From Pseudoalteromonas luteoviolacea NCIMB 1944 (GTDB lineage: Bacteria > Pseudomonadota > Gammaproteobacteria > Enterobacterales > Alteromonadaceae), in the NCBI RefSeq assembly GCF_001625565.1, contig NZ_AUXS01000002.1, positions 60,281 through 124,280 of the forward strand: a stretch of DNA of 64,000 nucleotides. Reading direction: 5' to 3'. The notes beneath the pieces are model-generated. The model searched no databases, had not been told where the DNA came from, and saw nothing but the letters and a program-made list of their open reading frames with translations. A program made the position numbers and the translations under genes. Below are positions 63,973 to 64,000 of the stretch, one piece after another. Every line of letters begins with the position of its first letter. The first letter of the stretch is position 1.

Positions 63973-64000
63973 TTCTAACCTAAACTTCTAACCTAAACTT
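63973..64000 (+). repeat. 13-bp tandem repeat at the window edge
   Basis: TTCTAACCTAAAC occurs twice in direct succession and a third unit begins as the window ends, so the array may continue. Confidence 0.6.

Larger units (their letters stand above)
62446..64000. other. 1.5 kb without a convincing gene
   Basis: AT-rich, with stops throughout. A 64-codon frame at 62699-62893 starts without a ribosome-binding site and has hydrophobic/Cys-rich composition; not called. The region carries two copies of a 13-bp repeated word and, at the window edge, a 13-bp tandem repeat. It might hold small RNAs or decayed genes, but I see nothing decisive. Confidence 0.4.

Overview
The window looks like chromosome of a marine gammaproteobacterium, most likely Pseudoalteromonas or a close Alteromonadales relative. 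The reasons are the AT-rich DNA, a three-gene chitin-degradation cluster (GH18, AA10 LPMO, GH18), an ExeM-type secreted nuclease, a minCDE/ycgL neighbourhood, an H-NOX/kinase nitric-oxide module, and a ppsA/ppsR pair beside a class II DAHP synthase. Genus assignment is inference; there is no rRNA in the window. I saw no tRNA, rRNA, CRISPR array or intact insertion sequence.

Layout. 1-9 kb: truncated GH92 lipoprotein, small lipoprotein, OmpR-type two-component system, DUF1800/DUF1501 export pair, a 45-residue membrane microprotein and a secreted VWA protein. The two-component operon and the DUF1800 operon share a near-identical palindrome upstream. 9-19 kb: NIT-domain chemoreceptor, DUF1826 protein with a Zur-like site, a secreted repeat protein, a secreted nuclease, a MauG/CCP-like dihaem protein, and a MarR regulator divergent from an AhpD-like protein across a perfect 16-bp palindrome. 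19-26 kb: GbsR-like regulator with a CydAB/CioAB-type oxidase, an MltB-like transglycosylase, ycgL and minCDE. 26-29 kb: a gene-poor kilobase, then a PLAT-domain protein and a GDPD/sphingomyelinase-D-like protein with a LamG-like tail.

29-37.5 kb (minus strand) holds the most distinctive system: a three-gene polymorphic-toxin operon. A TPS-domain exoprotein (1021 aa) overlaps by 4 nt a second exoprotein (1404 aa) with FHA-like repeats, a DUF637/CdiA-like pretoxin region and a C-terminal YwqJ-like deaminase (HAE...CxxC). This overlaps by 1 nt a MORN-variant protein, the fold of the YwqK immunity protein. A CdiA-like effector thus appears split into a secretion half and a toxin half, with a YwqJ/YwqK-type toxin-immunity pair at its end and no TpsB transporter in view.

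38.5-45.7 kb: ycgN, an orphan 7TMR-DISM kinase, a Na/Pi cotransporter with a Pho-box-like triple repeat, and an operon of a solute-binding protein, a small exported protein and anmK. 45.8-53 kb: the chitin cluster, whose enzymes carry CBM5/12-like AKWW modules; two strong palindromes lie upstream. 53.5-57.5 kb: H-NOX, its histidine kinase, a response regulator with an unrecognised output domain, and a divergent degenerate HD-GYP regulator, which together suggest NO control of a cyclic-di-GMP or biofilm pathway. 57.5-62.4 kb: an octanucleotide tandem repeat, ppsA, divergent ppsR and class II DAHP synthase, so PEP synthesis and PEP use are adjacent. 62.4-64 kb has no convincing gene but carries two of three copies of a 13-bp repeated word.

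Several genes use non-ATG starts supported by good Shine-Dalgarno sequences (TTG for minE, the MarR gene and a small exported protein; GTG for ppsA, the transglycosylase and the immunity gene). All family names are from reading the sequence and motif memory; no database search was run.
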